Below, one piece after another: positions 9,086 through 17,928 of a stretch of DNA of 64,000 bases. This DNA comes from JBNGOQ01 sp050589645. GTDB taxonomy: Bacteria; Bacteroidota; Bacteroidia; Flavobacteriales; Flavobacteriaceae. The stretch is from NCBI RefSeq assembly GCF_050589645.1, contig NZ_JBNGOQ010000003.1, forward strand, positions 806,001 through 870,000, written 5' to 3'. Within the stretch, counting starts at the first letter, position 1, and each line of letters begins with the position of its first letter. The notes beneath the pieces were generated by a model. That model made no database searches. It was given only the letters and a program-made list of their open reading frames with translations, and was not told the DNA's origin. The position numbers and the translations under genes are program-made.

Positions 9086-10501
9086 CTAAAATTGGAAGTA
9101 GATAAATTGCTCCCCACCACTTTGTGAAATGGCGATCAAAAAAAACATGATGCCCCATACAAGGCCCAATGCAAGGGGTTTTGTTTTTAACGATACCGCT
9201 TTTAAGGAAGTGCTTCGCATCACCCAATGACAAATGAACAACAGGCCGATAACCGTAAATACTTTAACGATATCGAAGGTTCCCAATACCTTGGCCCCGT
9301 CCCCATGCATATAGAACATGGATGCGACCATGGTCTTGGCGGTTTCGAACGTCCTGGCCCTAAAGAAGACCCAACTGAAATTTACCAAAGTGTAGGTGAG
9401 CAGTGCCAATAAAATGCCATTGAACACATTGATCTTGATGGTGATCACTTTTTTGAGCAGGCGTTCGCCTACAAGATAGAGGCCGTGAAGTGCCCCCCAA
9501 ACCACAAAGGTCCAAGCGGCCCCATGCCATAGTCCGCCCAACAACATGGTCAGCATCAGGGCAACATACATACGAGTTATCCCGTGGCGGTTCCCACCAA
9601 GGGGGATGTACAGATAATCCCTTAACCAGGTGGAAAGGGAAATATGCCAACGTTTCCACAGGTCCGAAAAACCAATGGAGGCATAAGGGTACATGAAGTT
9701 ATCCGGCAAGACAATACCCAGCATCAGCGCTATGCCGATGGCACAGGTGGAATATCCCGCAAAATCAAAGAATATTTGCCCGGAGAAGGCCAGCGTACCA
9801 GACCAGGCGTCCCAAAAATTCAAGGCGTTTTTGGCTCCGAAAACGGTGTCCGAGGTACTGGCCAGTAGGGTGTCCGCCAGCACCACTTTTTGGAACAGGC
9901 CAAGGGTAAGTAGGAACAGGCCCCATAAAAACTGTTGCGCATTGGCCTTTTTTGCTTCGTAGAACTGAGTGACCAGATCCTTGGCACGAACAATAGGCCC
10001 TGCCACTAGTTGAGGGAAGAAGGTCACGTAAAGGGCAAAGTCCAGGAAGGTCCGGGCCGGTTGGGTCTTCCGCTTGTAGATGTCTATCGTATACGACATG
10101 GTCTGAAAGGTGTAGAAGGAAATACCCATGGGCAGAATAATGTCCATAGGTCTGGCCTTAAAGTCCCACCCGATCCCATTGGCCATTGCGGTAAAATTCT
10201 CCAGGAGAAAATCCCCGTATTTAAAGAAGGCCAAAAAGCCAAGATTGACCACCAGACTGAGCAGTAACCATAATTTTCGAACCCTGGGTCGTTCCTCCTT
10301 GGCCAATTGGTTTCCCGCGGTCCAGTCTACCATCGTGGATATCCATAGTAGTAGGATCAGAGGTGGGTTCCAAAGGCCGTAAAATACATAACTGGCCAAC
10401 AGGAGCATCAGTTTCTTGCCGGTCCAGTTGAGCAGAGGGGTATAATAGAGTGTGAGCACTACCGCCAGAAAGACGATAAAACCCAATGAGTTGAATAACA
10501 T
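9086..10501 (-). CDS. MBOAT family O-acyltransferase (AlgI/DltB-like)
   Basis: A 471-residue polytopic membrane enzyme that passes acyl groups across the inner membrane to an extracytoplasmic acceptor. The family hallmarks are RWHISLSTWLRDYLYIPLGG (His286) and the near-invariant catalytic histidine in GLWHGAAW (His326). It has at least ten hydrophobic segments and normal AlgI length. It is the last gene of a three-gene operon with an SGNH-like protein (2-bp gap) and a DUF418 protein. MBOAT plus SGNH pairs acetylate alginate, cellulose, peptidoglycan or teichoic acid in other bacteria; the acceptor here is unknown. No alginate genes are nearby. Confidence 0.92.
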   Translation of the reverse strand: MLFNSLGFIVFLAVVLTLYYTPLLNWTGKKLMLLLASYVFYGLWNPPLILLLWISTMVDWTAGNQLAKEERPRVRKLWLLLSLVVNLGFLAFFKYGDFLLENFTAMANGIGWDFKARPMDIILPMGISFYTFQTMSYTIDIYKRKTQPARTFLDFALYVTFFPQLVAGPIVRAKDLVTQFYEAKKANAQQFLWGLFLLTLGLFQKVVLADTLLASTSDTVFGAKNALNFWDAWSGTLAFSGQIFFDFAGYSTCAIGIALMLGIVLPDNFMYPYASIGFSDLWKRWHISLSTWLRDYLYIPLGGNRHGITRMYVALMLTMLLGGLWHGAAWTFVVWGALHGLYLVGERLLKKVITIKINVFNGILLALLTYTLVNFSWVFFRARTFETAKTMVASMFYMHGDGAKVLGTFDIVKVFTVIGLLFICHWVMRSTSLKAVSLKTKPLALGLVWGIMFFLIAISQSGGEQFIYFQF

Positions 10502-10503
10502 AT

Positions 10504-11550
10504 TTAGTCGGATTTACGGTTAGCAATCAATTGATCTTTTTCCAGGAGTTGGATGAATTCCCTGGTAAACACATCCGCGTCGGGACCGGACAAGTGCGAT
10601 AGTTCGGGAAGGTTCAGCCCTTGAAACTGGGGATAATCCTCAAAGTGATATGCGGGAAGCCCGCTCACCTGTACAAGTTCGTCCCAGAACTGGGGTCGTG
10701 GGGTTATTTTGGATTCAATTTCCCTAAATTCCATAGCCGAGGGACATCGAAGTAGAATCACCTTTCCGCCTCGTTGCGTTATCAACGCCACATCCTCTAA
10801 AAAGAAGGCCATCGTACCTTTCTTATCAGGGGGTGGCATGTTGGGACCCCCCGTGAGACAGAACATCCAAACATCTTTGACCGATTGTGCAAAAGCAGGG
10901 TCGGTTTCCATGCGGTCCAGCATCCGTACATTGCGTGCTTCGCTTAGCTCGCCAAATTCATAAAAGGGTGGCATTTGTGGTCTTCCGGTACGGTTGCCCC
11001 ATTTTACGGTTTGCAAGAGGGACTTCAGGTCCACATTGCCCGCCAACATGTCCTCATAGGAGTGCATGGTCGCCAGATTGCGCTGTAAGGGCTTGGACAA
11101 CGCATGGTTGAAGCGTTGGGCATAGGTACGGTCATAAAAATGGTCTACCCGTTCCTGGGGCCCGGAAATGGGTGGGGCCTGTGGAAAGGTGGTGGAAAAG
11201 AAGAGGGGCGGGGTAATGCCCACGATTACCGTGCCATTGAAGTCGGTATTTCTGGCAATGTCCCTAAATACAGGTAGGGGAGAAGCCCCGCCCATGGCCA
11301 GTTGTACCGGAAGCTTTCCGGTGAGTGACTCCCACAGGTCCAGTTGTAGGTCAAAATGGATTCGGGAAGATCCGGTAAAGACATAATCGTCCTGGGTCAA
11401 TTGGTCTATCCGGGCCCGCTGTTGGGCCCATAGGGCCTCATCGTCCTGAATGGTGGGTGTCTTTCCCTGCGATCGCCAATACGCTTCCCAGGATGCAATG
11501 GCGACCATACCCAGTACAAAAGCTATAATAAATGATTGTTTTAGATTCAT
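10504..11550 (-). CDS. SGNH/AlgX-like periplasmic partner of the MBOAT acyltransferase
   Basis: A 348-residue protein with an N-terminal membrane anchor (SFIIAFVLGMVAIASWEAYW) and an extracytoplasmic domain. GSSR at 60-63 matches SGNH block I with its nucleophile serine; MGGASP at about 86-91 is the glycine block; ELSHLSG near residue 320 supplies the block V histidine. Such proteins take the acyl group from the MBOAT partner and place it on a glycan. The ATG at 11550 is chosen because it overlaps the stop of the upstream DUF418 gene (ATGA), showing translational coupling; a longer frame to 11616 would run into that gene. Confidence 0.8.
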   Translation of the reverse strand: MNLKQSFIIAFVLGMVAIASWEAYWRSQGKTPTIQDDEALWAQQRARIDQLTQDDYVFTGSSRIHFDLQLDLWESLTGKLPVQLAMGGASPLPVFRDIARNTDFNGTVIVGITPPLFFSTTFPQAPPISGPQERVDHFYDRTYAQRFNHALSKPLQRNLATMHSYEDMLAGNVDLKSLLQTVKWGNRTGRPQMPPFYEFGELSEARNVRMLDRMETDPAFAQSVKDVWMFCLTGGPNMPPPDKKGTMAFFLEDVALITQRGGKVILLRCPSAMEFREIESKITPRPQFWDELVQVSGLPAYHFEDYPQFQGLNLPELSHLSGPDADVFTREFIQLLEKDQLIANRKSD

Positions 11551-12857
11551 TTCTCGGTTTTTGGATTGGTTAAAAAAGCTTGTTTGTGTTTGTAGGTCAG
11601 GGACCGCCAGAGCCATTCCGCCGGACCATATTTAAAGTATTTGAGCCAAATAGGGCTATAGATCAATTGAAACAGCCAAATACCGCCCACGATGTAGAAC
11701 AGCTCATAGCGCTCCAATTTGCCGAAAAGGGAGAAACCGAAACCAAAGAAGATAAAGGCCGCAATTATACTGTGCATGATATAGTTGGTCAGGGCCATCC
11801 GGCCTACCGCAGCAAGTGATGCCTGAAGAAAACGAAGTATGCCCGACTTAATGAATAGCATAAACAGGCCAATATGGCCCAAGGTAGTAAACAGTCTCCC
11901 AATGGCATAGGTTTGGCCCGACTTGGATTGGGAAACCGCATCAAAATTACCTTCCAATACGACGTTTGTTTCGTAGTAATTGATAGACAGGCCTATAAGG
12001 TATCCCGTAATCAACATAATCAGGTAATATAACATGGACCGTTCGCCGTGGAATATCCGTAACTTAAAAAAGGCCATCCCCAGCAGCATAAAACTTAAAA
12101 GATCCCATGGCCAGTACCTATAGATGACCCAGGTCTGCATCATTTGATTGTCCTTTATTTTTGCCTTGAAGACGGTGAGATACCCTCCCTGCATTTGTTC
12201 AATGCGTTCCGCTATTTCCTCCGGGGTCTTTTTTTCTTTCTTTTTCTCCCATTTTTCCAGGGCCTCTTGTTGCTTCTCGGTAAGGGAATCCCCTTGTTTT
12301 TGCAGTAGCTCGGCCGCCACGCCTTCCTTTTGGGCCTTGAGCAACTTCCTATATGCACCCACGTCCCACACCATACCAATGGCCAGAAGAACCAGGCCCG
12401 CAATGATCAGTTGTTTTGGACTGGAGTTTCTCAAAGGGAAGAGCATTAATCCGAATATGGCATAGGGATAGAGTATCTCTCCCTCCCAAAGCAATACATA
12501 AGAGTGTACCAGCGCAAAGAGCAAAAGCCACAACATCCTTCTGTAGTAGATATCTGCCGTGCCAATACCGGCACCGTTTTTTTCCAATCTGGAGGTAAGT
12601 AAAATGACTCCCGCTCCAAAGAGCAGGGTAAACAATCCGCGCATGGTGCCCTCAAAGAACAGGTTGTTTATGATCCAGACGTCCAGATTGAGCCCCTCGG
12701 CGCCTCCTGCGATAGTGGGATCGGAATAGGCAAAGGGCAGTCCCATACCGCTAATGTTCATTAATAAGATGCCCAGAAGGGCTATACCCCGAATTACATC
12801 CAGGGAGTTGATCCGCGCCGCCGCTTGCGTGGGTTGAAATTGTGATGGTTCTGCCAT
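11547..12857 (-). CDS. DUF418 family membrane protein
   Basis: A 436-residue polytopic membrane protein of the YeiB/DUF418 type. The N-terminal block RINSLDVIRGIALLGILLMN is the family signature, and the C-terminal DUF418 domain contains GRMALTNYIMHSIIAAFIF. DUF418 proteins resemble acyltransferase-3 proteins and are suspected to move acyl groups. A charged stretch rich in Lys and Glu (about 190-225, KWEKKKEKKTPEE) forms a loop or coiled coil. It overlaps the SGNH gene by 4 bp, which supports a joint role in envelope acylation. The ATG at 12857 is preferred over a GTG 39 bp upstream. Confidence 0.85.
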   Translation of the reverse strand: MAEPSQFQPTQAAARINSLDVIRGIALLGILLMNISGMGLPFAYSDPTIAGGAEGLNLDVWIINNLFFEGTMRGLFTLLFGAGVILLTSRLEKNGAGIGTADIYYRRMLWLLLFALVHSYVLLWEGEILYPYAIFGLMLFPLRNSSPKQLIIAGLVLLAIGMVWDVGAYRKLLKAQKEGVAAELLQKQGDSLTEKQQEALEKWEKKKEKKTPEEIAERIEQMQGGYLTVFKAKIKDNQMMQTWVIYRYWPWDLLSFMLLGMAFFKLRIFHGERSMLYYLIMLITGYLIGLSINYYETNVVLEGNFDAVSQSKSGQTYAIGRLFTTLGHIGLFMLFIKSGILRFLQASLAAVGRMALTNYIMHSIIAAFIFFGFGFSLFGKLERYELFYIVGGIWLFQLIYSPIWLKYFKYGPAEWLWRSLTYKHKQAFLTNPKTEK

Positions 12858-12896
12858 GCTTTTTATGTGTAAGGTTACTATTTGGTTTTTTTGCAC

Positions 12897-12932
12897 AAAA
12901 AAATAGGGGCAGTTATAAAACTCCCGCCCCTA
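12897..12932 (-). terminator. Intrinsic terminator
   Basis: TAGGGGC (12904-12910) and GCCCCTA (12926-12932) form a perfect stem with an inner AGTT/AACT helix. On the minus strand it is followed by a run of seven T. It lies 20 bp past the stop of the gene at 12952-13716 and separates that group from the DUF418 operon. Confidence 0.85.
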
Positions 12933-12951
12933 CCTAACAAACTACGGTTGG

Positions 12952-13716
12952 TTATTGTCCGTTTACGGCCTGCACCTCACCGTTGGCGCCGCTTAGATCG
13001 CCCCTAAAAATCCAGAATTCACTTTGTTGGCCGTCGGTAGCCGCCTCAAAATCCTTTAAGAATTGCGGAAAACTTCCTTCGCCGTGTACTTCCTCAAAAT
13101 ATTGGGGGAATTTGTCGTCCTTTCCTAACCAGGCCGATTTATCGAAGAAATTTACCCAAACAAAATCCTTCCCGTCCACATTGTTCATTTCATTAAAATA
13201 AACGCCCCACTGTTGTTCGGGATCTTTTTCCTTGTATACCTTGGTCACCTTATCCAGAACAGCCTCGAATTCCATCTGCTTAAAACGCTTAATGTCGATC
13301 ATAAAAATGGAAAGGTTCTTTAGGCTAAAATCCTTACTAAAGTTGGAGTGCTTCATGTCCGATCTCCAATAGGTGGTTTCCTGGTCTGGCATGGCATGCG
13401 CTACCACATTGGTGTTCCAATCGGCCGTGTGCTCAGGATCGTTTGCCGGAGCGTCATCCATGGAGGCCCAGGTGTTGGGTCCCATGCTCCATATGTACTT
13501 CCCTGAGTTTTTCCCACTGGCGATCCAGAATACGCTGGCCTGGTATGGGCCATCTGCATGGTACTTTTTGTTGTGTGCAGCTAAGCCCGCCTCAAACTCG
13601 GCAATTTTTGTGGGATGCGCGGTCAACATTACATTGGTAAAAATGGTAGAGGGGGTAGGTTCTTGGCCGTTGATCAAAAAGGGAATCAACAGTGCTGCTA
13701 AAATTAATCTTTTCAT
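12952..13716 (-). CDS. Secreted protein, tandem ferredoxin-like fold suspected
   Basis: A 254-residue protein with a signal peptide (MKRLILAALLIPFLINGQ) and no recognised domain. Two halves look alike in plan: a strand-helix start (TNVMLTAHPTKIAEFEAGL; SIFMIDIKRFKQMEFEAVL) followed by aromatic strands (ASVFWIASGKNSGKYIW; WGVYFNEMNNVDGKDFVW). That is the pattern of dimeric alpha-beta barrel domains in tandem, as in NIPSNAP or antibiotic-monooxygenase-like proteins. The gene at 14331-15107 shows the same plan. Ligand and function are unknown. Confidence 0.65.
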   Translation of the reverse strand: MKRLILAALLIPFLINGQEPTPSTIFTNVMLTAHPTKIAEFEAGLAAHNKKYHADGPYQASVFWIASGKNSGKYIWSMGPNTWASMDDAPANDPEHTADWNTNVVAHAMPDQETTYWRSDMKHSNFSKDFSLKNLSIFMIDIKRFKQMEFEAVLDKVTKVYKEKDPEQQWGVYFNEMNNVDGKDFVWVNFFDKSAWLGKDDKFPQYFEEVHGEGSFPQFLKDFEAATDGQQSEFWIFRGDLSGANGEVQAVNGQ

Positions 13717-13756
13717 GACTTTACTTATTTTTAATGGTTGTTTATAGTGTTATTAA

Positions 13757-14275
13757 TTATTCGTCAGCTTCTTCTTCTGCAGCATTGGCCGCTTCTATTT
13801 CCCGCATCATGGCCATATATTCGGATAGGTTATAATAGGCATGCTCTTCCACGATTTTACCGTTGACAAACTGCAGGGTAAGGTGCACCGGAATCTCCAA
13901 TTCTTCATTGTTGGCGGCAATGGTACCTTTCCAATTTCCCCAGAAATTCACCCAGGTCTCTCCCTTGTCGTCAATGATCATCTCGTAGAAGGGGTCGTCC
14001 TCGAAGGCGTAGGATGAGGTGGTCGCCAAAAGACCCTTTAACTGTTCCATTACCTCCTTTGGGGGCCGTGAAAATTTCTCGGAGGTATTGTGATGCAATT
14101 TGGCGGTGTCGGCGTAATGCCCCAGCCAGCCTTCCCAGTTTCCTTTGTGGTAGTCTTCTACCAGGGATTTGACCGCATCTATTTCGGCGCCTGTGGTGGC
14201 GTAGCGGGCCGGTCCTTTTTGCTGACAGGCCACAAACAGGAGCATGGCCAGTCCCAGTAAACTTACTTTTTTCAT
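13757..14275 (-). CDS. NTF2-like/SnoaL-like lipoprotein
   Basis: A 172-residue lipoprotein: the signal MKKVSLLGLAMLLFVAC ends in a lipobox (FVAC). The mature part has the cone-shaped NTF2-like plan: helices (VKSLVEDYHKGNWEGWLGHYAD), then strands ending in HLTLQFVNGKIVEEHAYYN. The C-terminus is acidic. Such folds bind small ligands or serve as scaffolds; no catalytic residues can be assigned. It sits between two related secreted proteins on the same strand, separated by 40 and 55 bp, so the three probably form a unit. Confidence 0.8.
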   Translation of the reverse strand: MKKVSLLGLAMLLFVACQQKGPARYATTGAEIDAVKSLVEDYHKGNWEGWLGHYADTAKLHHNTSEKFSRPPKEVMEQLKGLLATTSSYAFEDDPFYEMIIDDKGETWVNFWGNWKGTIAANNEELEIPVHLTLQFVNGKIVEEHAYYNLSEYMAMMREIEAANAAEEEADE

Positions 14276-14330
14276 AATGTATAGGTGTTGGTTAGTAAAA
14301 AATCATTGCAGCTAGCTGCAACAGGTCTGG

Positions 14331-15107
14331 TTATTGTTCTTCTTTGGGGGAATAGGCCAGATCGGGCCGCATACGTCCTGTAATTTGCTCTATACCTGTG
14401 GCATATTTCATGACTTCCCCAAAAACGGCCGCTGCATCCTCGCCCAAAAGGGTATCATTTTCAGCGCTTCGAGTTTCGAAGGAGATACCGTCCTTGTCGG
14501 ACAAGGCTACCATAAAGTAAGTGTCCATGTTTCCAAAACCGCTTCGGTACACCCTATAGTGCATTTTGGAACCCTTTTGTTCATACATATCCTTGACGCC
14601 TTTAAAAGCCTTGGTCATGGCGCCCAAATGCTCCGGAGTGGTGGTCAAATAGTAAAACTTTCGGTAATCCTCGCCCTCGGTAGTTTGGGTAATACCATCG
14701 GGCATATAGGAAAGTTCCTTGTCCAAAAGAAGTACGTAATTTCCATGGGCATCATAACATTTGTCCATGTCACTGAACATTTTGTTAAAGGCTTCCTCCC
14801 CCATTTTTTCCTGTAATGGCCCAAATCCGTCATAGGTGATATCGGCCATGGAACTAATGGGTGTAATGTAGAAATACCGGAAGTCCATGGTAGAGGAAGT
14901 AATCCAGCTGAGCCCTTGGATGTTGTGTTCCTTGCAATTGGCAGCCAGTTCCTTGGCCGCTTTTTCGTATTCCATTACCATCGAAGGCCGCACCTGGTCT
15001 TCATGTACCCAATAGGCTTGTGTTGTGCTGTCTTCTTGAGCTTGGATAAGAAAAGCGGTAGAAAAAAGGGCACAGGCCAGCAATAGCACTGTTTTTAGTG
15101 TTCTCAT
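14331..15107 (-). CDS. Secreted protein, paralogous in plan to 12952-13716
   Basis: A 258-residue protein with signal peptide MRTLKTVLLLACALFSTAF. The mature part has two similar halves: AYWVHEDQVRPSMVMEYEKA with FRYFYITPISSMADI, then KFYYLTTTPEHLGAMTKAFK with MDTYFMVALSDKDGI. This suggests two dimeric alpha-beta barrel-like domains in one chain. The family is not recognised. It is the first gene of the three-gene group ending at the terminator at 12897-12932. The start at 15107 is the only one giving a signal peptide. Confidence 0.65.
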   Translation of the reverse strand: MRTLKTVLLLACALFSTAFLIQAQEDSTTQAYWVHEDQVRPSMVMEYEKAAKELAANCKEHNIQGLSWITSSTMDFRYFYITPISSMADITYDGFGPLQEKMGEEAFNKMFSDMDKCYDAHGNYVLLLDKELSYMPDGITQTTEGEDYRKFYYLTTTPEHLGAMTKAFKGVKDMYEQKGSKMHYRVYRSGFGNMDTYFMVALSDKDGISFETRSAENDTLLGEDAAAVFGEVMKYATGIEQITGRMRPDLAYSPKEEQ

Positions 15108-15508
15108 AGTGTTTATATATTAGATAGTTAACAATCGAGCTATACGACGTGTTGCGTTTACCCCAAAGGACAGCCTCCGTGGTGGACCAACGGACCCATA
15201 CAATAACGTCATCTAACAAAGAGGGGCAGCAACCATCTGCAGTATGGTGCTCGGGGGAAGTGAACCGGTCTGCAAAAATCATTTCAATATAGCCATAATT
15301 ATCTAAATTTTAACATTTTACGCCCAAAATGTTATGAAATTTATTCCTCCCTTACAAGAGGGAAATATCTTATACGTTCTGTCTCCGTCCATTTTTGCCC
15401 TCCTTTTTTACAGTCTGTCCCCTGATATCCACAGTTGGGTCGCTCTTTTTTCTTTATTGCCTGCTTTCCCTTCAGATTTGCAGCAAATAACCCTTTAAAA
15501 CAATACAA
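15108..15508. other. Divergent intergenic region with an AT-rich palindrome
   Basis: About 400 bp between two divergent units. AACATTTT (15312-15319) and AAAATGTT (15326-15333) form a perfect inverted repeat with a 6-bp spacer, a plausible operator. No convincing gene, RNA or flavobacterial promoter was recognised. Confidence 0.5.
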
Positions 15509-16132
15509 ATGAAAAAAATGATCTTAATTACCGCTTTTTTGATTGGAGGTTTGTCCTTCGCACAAGACCAGTACACCAAAGGCATGCAAAAGGCCTTTCA
15601 GCTTTGGGGCGAGGGCAAAACAGTGGAAGCAGGCAATATGTTTGAACGCATTAGCAGTGTGGAATTGGACAATTGGTTGCCGTTATACTATGCCGCTCAG
15701 GTAAATACGATCTCCTCTTTTGGCGAAAAGGACAAGGAGAAGCTCACCCAACAATTGGATAAGGCCCAGGAATTGTTGGATTTGGCCAAGGCCATTTCAC
15801 CCGATAATTCAGAGATTTTGGTGCAACAGGCCATGATCTATACCGCATGGGTGGCCTTTGATGGTGCTACTTACGGACCGATGTTTTCTGCGAAAGTAGT
15901 GACCATCTACCAAAAGGCGGCGGAACTGGATCCCAAAAATCCCAGAGTGGTTTTTTCCAGGGCAGAATGGGATATGGGTTCTGCCAGATATTTTGGACAG
16001 GATACCGCCCCGTACTGTAAGGAAGTGGAGCGCTCCTTGGAACTTTTTGCTACCTTTAAACCAGAAACGGACTTTCATCCAAACTGGGGCAAAGACCGCG
16101 CGGAGATGGTCTTTAAAAGCTGCCAGAACTAG
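15509..16132 (+). CDS. Secreted TPR-like helical protein
   Basis: A 207-residue protein with signal peptide MKKMILITAFLIGGLSFA. The mature part is helical, with TPR-like units (LDKAQELLDLAKAISPDNSE and a second, YQKAAELDPKNPRVVF). It resembles small TPR proteins found next to signalling genes in Flavobacteriaceae. It lies 38 bp upstream of the sensor kinase and may be cotranscribed. It could sense or scaffold something in the periplasm for the kinase; that is inference only. Confidence 0.75.
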   Translation: MKKMILITAFLIGGLSFAQDQYTKGMQKAFQLWGEGKTVEAGNMFERISSVELDNWLPLYYAAQVNTISSFGEKDKEKLTQQLDKAQELLDLAKAISPDNSEILVQQAMIYTAWVAFDGATYGPMFSAKVVTIYQKAAELDPKNPRVVFSRAEWDMGSARYFGQDTAPYCKEVERSLELFATFKPETDFHPNWGKDRAEMVFKSCQN

Positions 16133-16170
16133 GATTGTTTTCTTTGGCTAGCGATAATAACACAACACAA

Positions 16171-17505
16171 ATGATAAGATATTGGGCAAAGACTTTGGCA
16201 ATTGGCGTGCTTATAGGCGCAATTTTGTCCTTTATATTTATAGGCATTGCCTTGTTGTCAGGGGAGCCGATCGGTTTTGATCGGTCTCTCTTGGTACAAA
16301 TTGGCTACAACATGCTCTATGCGGTGGTATTGACACTTATCAATGGCGCCTTTTTTGATTATCTGAACCATAGGGTGGTGTGGAAAAAATATGCAAAATT
16401 CAGGCTTCTCATCGGTGCCTTGGGGAGCATAGTGCTGACCATGTTGGGCATTTTTTGGATCCGTATCGTTACGGAAATGGGTTTTGAAGGTGAAAGCTGG
16501 GAGGAATTTGTTGCGGGTGAACGCGCCATATACTATGTCAGCTCCCTGTTGATTACCATTGTCATTTCTGTTTTCTTTCATGCGGTCTACTTTTACCGGT
16601 CCCTTCAGGACAAGAAGGTCAAGGAACAAAAGATTATTGCCGGTACCGCTTCGGCCAAGTTCGATGCCCTAAAAAACCAACTAGATCCGCACTTTTTGTT
16701 CAATAGCTTAAACGTTTTGACAAGTCTTATAGAAGAGGACACGGATCAGGCCCAGAAATTCACCACCTCCCTTTCCAAGGTCTATCGCTATGTATTGGAA
16801 CAAAAAAACAAGGACCTGGTCTCCGTAGATGAGGAACTGCAGTTTGCCAAAACCTATGTGCGACTCCTAAAGATGAGGTTCGAGGATAGCATCGTTTTTG
16901 AGGTTCCGGAACAATCTAGCGATCCCGAGGCCAAGATCGTACCCCTTTCTTTGCAACTTCTCTTGGAGAATGCGGTAAAGCACAATGTAGTTACCCCTGC
17001 AAAACCCTTGCACATTAGGGTCTTTGAGCAGGATGGCTTTCTTACGGTAACCAATAACCTACAAGAGAAGCAGGTAGTCAAAAAGAGCAGTGGGGTAGGA
17101 CTTCAGAACATCCAACAACGGTATGGTATCCTTACCGATAGGAAAGTGGGTATTGCAAAGAAAGGAAGGGATTTTAGTGTGCAACTACCCATGTTAACCA
17201 AGAAAATAGCAATAATGGAAACGCCCCAAAGCTATATCGATGATAAGCGGTATCAAAAGGCAAAGGAGCGGGTAGAGGCCATAAAAGGATTCTATGGCAA
17301 TCTTACCGCCTACTGCATAGTAATCCCCTTGCTTGCCTTCTTAAATTATAGCACTACCAGCTTCCCATGGATCATATTTCCCGTTTTTGGATGGGGATTC
17401 GGGCTGCTGATGCACGGTATGGAAGCCTTTGGTTATAATCCCCTTTTCGGGAAAAACTGGGAGGAACGCAAGATACGGAAGTACATGGACGATGATACGT
17501 TCTAA
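16171..17505 (+). CDS. LytS/YehU-type sensor histidine kinase fused to a C-terminal 2TM domain
   Basis: A 444-residue inner-membrane kinase. Four N-terminal membrane helices are followed by a HisKA_7TM-like His_kinase domain: LDPHFLFNSLNVLTSLIEED holds the phosphorylated histidine (about 174), LLLENAVKHN the N-box and GVGLQN the ATP-binding glycine box. From about residue 358 to the end it carries a complete 2TM domain (KAKERVEAIKGFY, then WGFGLLMHGMEAFG and NWEERKIRKYM), nearly the same as the next gene. The ATG at 16171 is preferred over a TTG at 16135. The LytTR regulator at 18993 is the likely partner. An internal ATG at 17215 could start a free 2TM protein. Confidence 0.9.
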   Translation: MIRYWAKTLAIGVLIGAILSFIFIGIALLSGEPIGFDRSLLVQIGYNMLYAVVLTLINGAFFDYLNHRVVWKKYAKFRLLIGALGSIVLTMLGIFWIRIVTEMGFEGESWEEFVAGERAIYYVSSLLITIVISVFFHAVYFYRSLQDKKVKEQKIIAGTASAKFDALKNQLDPHFLFNSLNVLTSLIEEDTDQAQKFTTSLSKVYRYVLEQKNKDLVSVDEELQFAKTYVRLLKMRFEDSIVFEVPEQSSDPEAKIVPLSLQLLLENAVKHNVVTPAKPLHIRVFEQDGFLTVTNNLQEKQVVKKSSGVGLQNIQQRYGILTDRKVGIAKKGRDFSVQLPMLTKKIAIMETPQSYIDDKRYQKAKERVEAIKGFYGNLTAYCIVIPLLAFLNYSTTSFPWIIFPVFGWGFGLLMHGMEAFGYNPLFGKNWEERKIRKYMDDDTF

Positions 17506-17622
17506 TCGCATACGATCCATCGCCAAAAAAAGACAATTGGGTAGTTTACATTTAGAAATAAACTCCTTACTTCCGAATTTTGAGGTATAGAAATAAAACA
17601 AACACCCTAAAGATTATACAGG

Positions 17623-17904
17623 ATGGAATGCTTTGAGAACAAGGATAAATACAGCAGGGCCAAAGAAAAGGTGGCCAAGATCAAATCGTTCTACACCAAT
17701 GTATTGGCCTATTGTATCGTGATACCGGTGCTGGCCTACGTCAATTACCGGACAACGAGCTTTCCCTGGGTCATCTTTCCCATTTTGGGATGGGGCTTCG
17801 GGCTCCTGATGCACGGAATGGAAGCCTATGGCTATAACCCCATTCTTGGAAGGGGATGGGAGGCCAGGAAAATCAAGGAACTTATGGAAGATGACCGTTT
17901 CTAA
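17623..17904 (+). CDS. 2TM domain protein (first free copy)
   Basis: A 93-residue inner-membrane protein made up of one 2TM domain. An amphipathic helix (KYSRAKEKVAKIKSFY) precedes the two membrane segments (about 27-46 and 55-74), followed by NPILGRGWEARKIKELMEDD. It is very close to the C-terminal domain of the upstream kinase, including AYCIVIP, TTSFPW and GWGFGLLMHGMEA. A 117-bp gap separates it from the kinase gene. 2TM proteins are common in Bacteroidota next to LytTR systems; their biochemical role is not known. Confidence 0.85.
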   Translation: MECFENKDKYSRAKEKVAKIKSFYTNVLAYCIVIPVLAYVNYRTTSFPWVIFPILGWGFGLLMHGMEAYGYNPILGRGWEARKIKELMEDDRF

Positions 17905-17928
17905 GTAGATCAATTAAAAAACCAACCT

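Noticed and set aside
15001..15282. 93-codon minus-strand frame
   Set aside because: Overlaps the signal-peptide region of the gene starting at 15107 in another frame and has no coding features.
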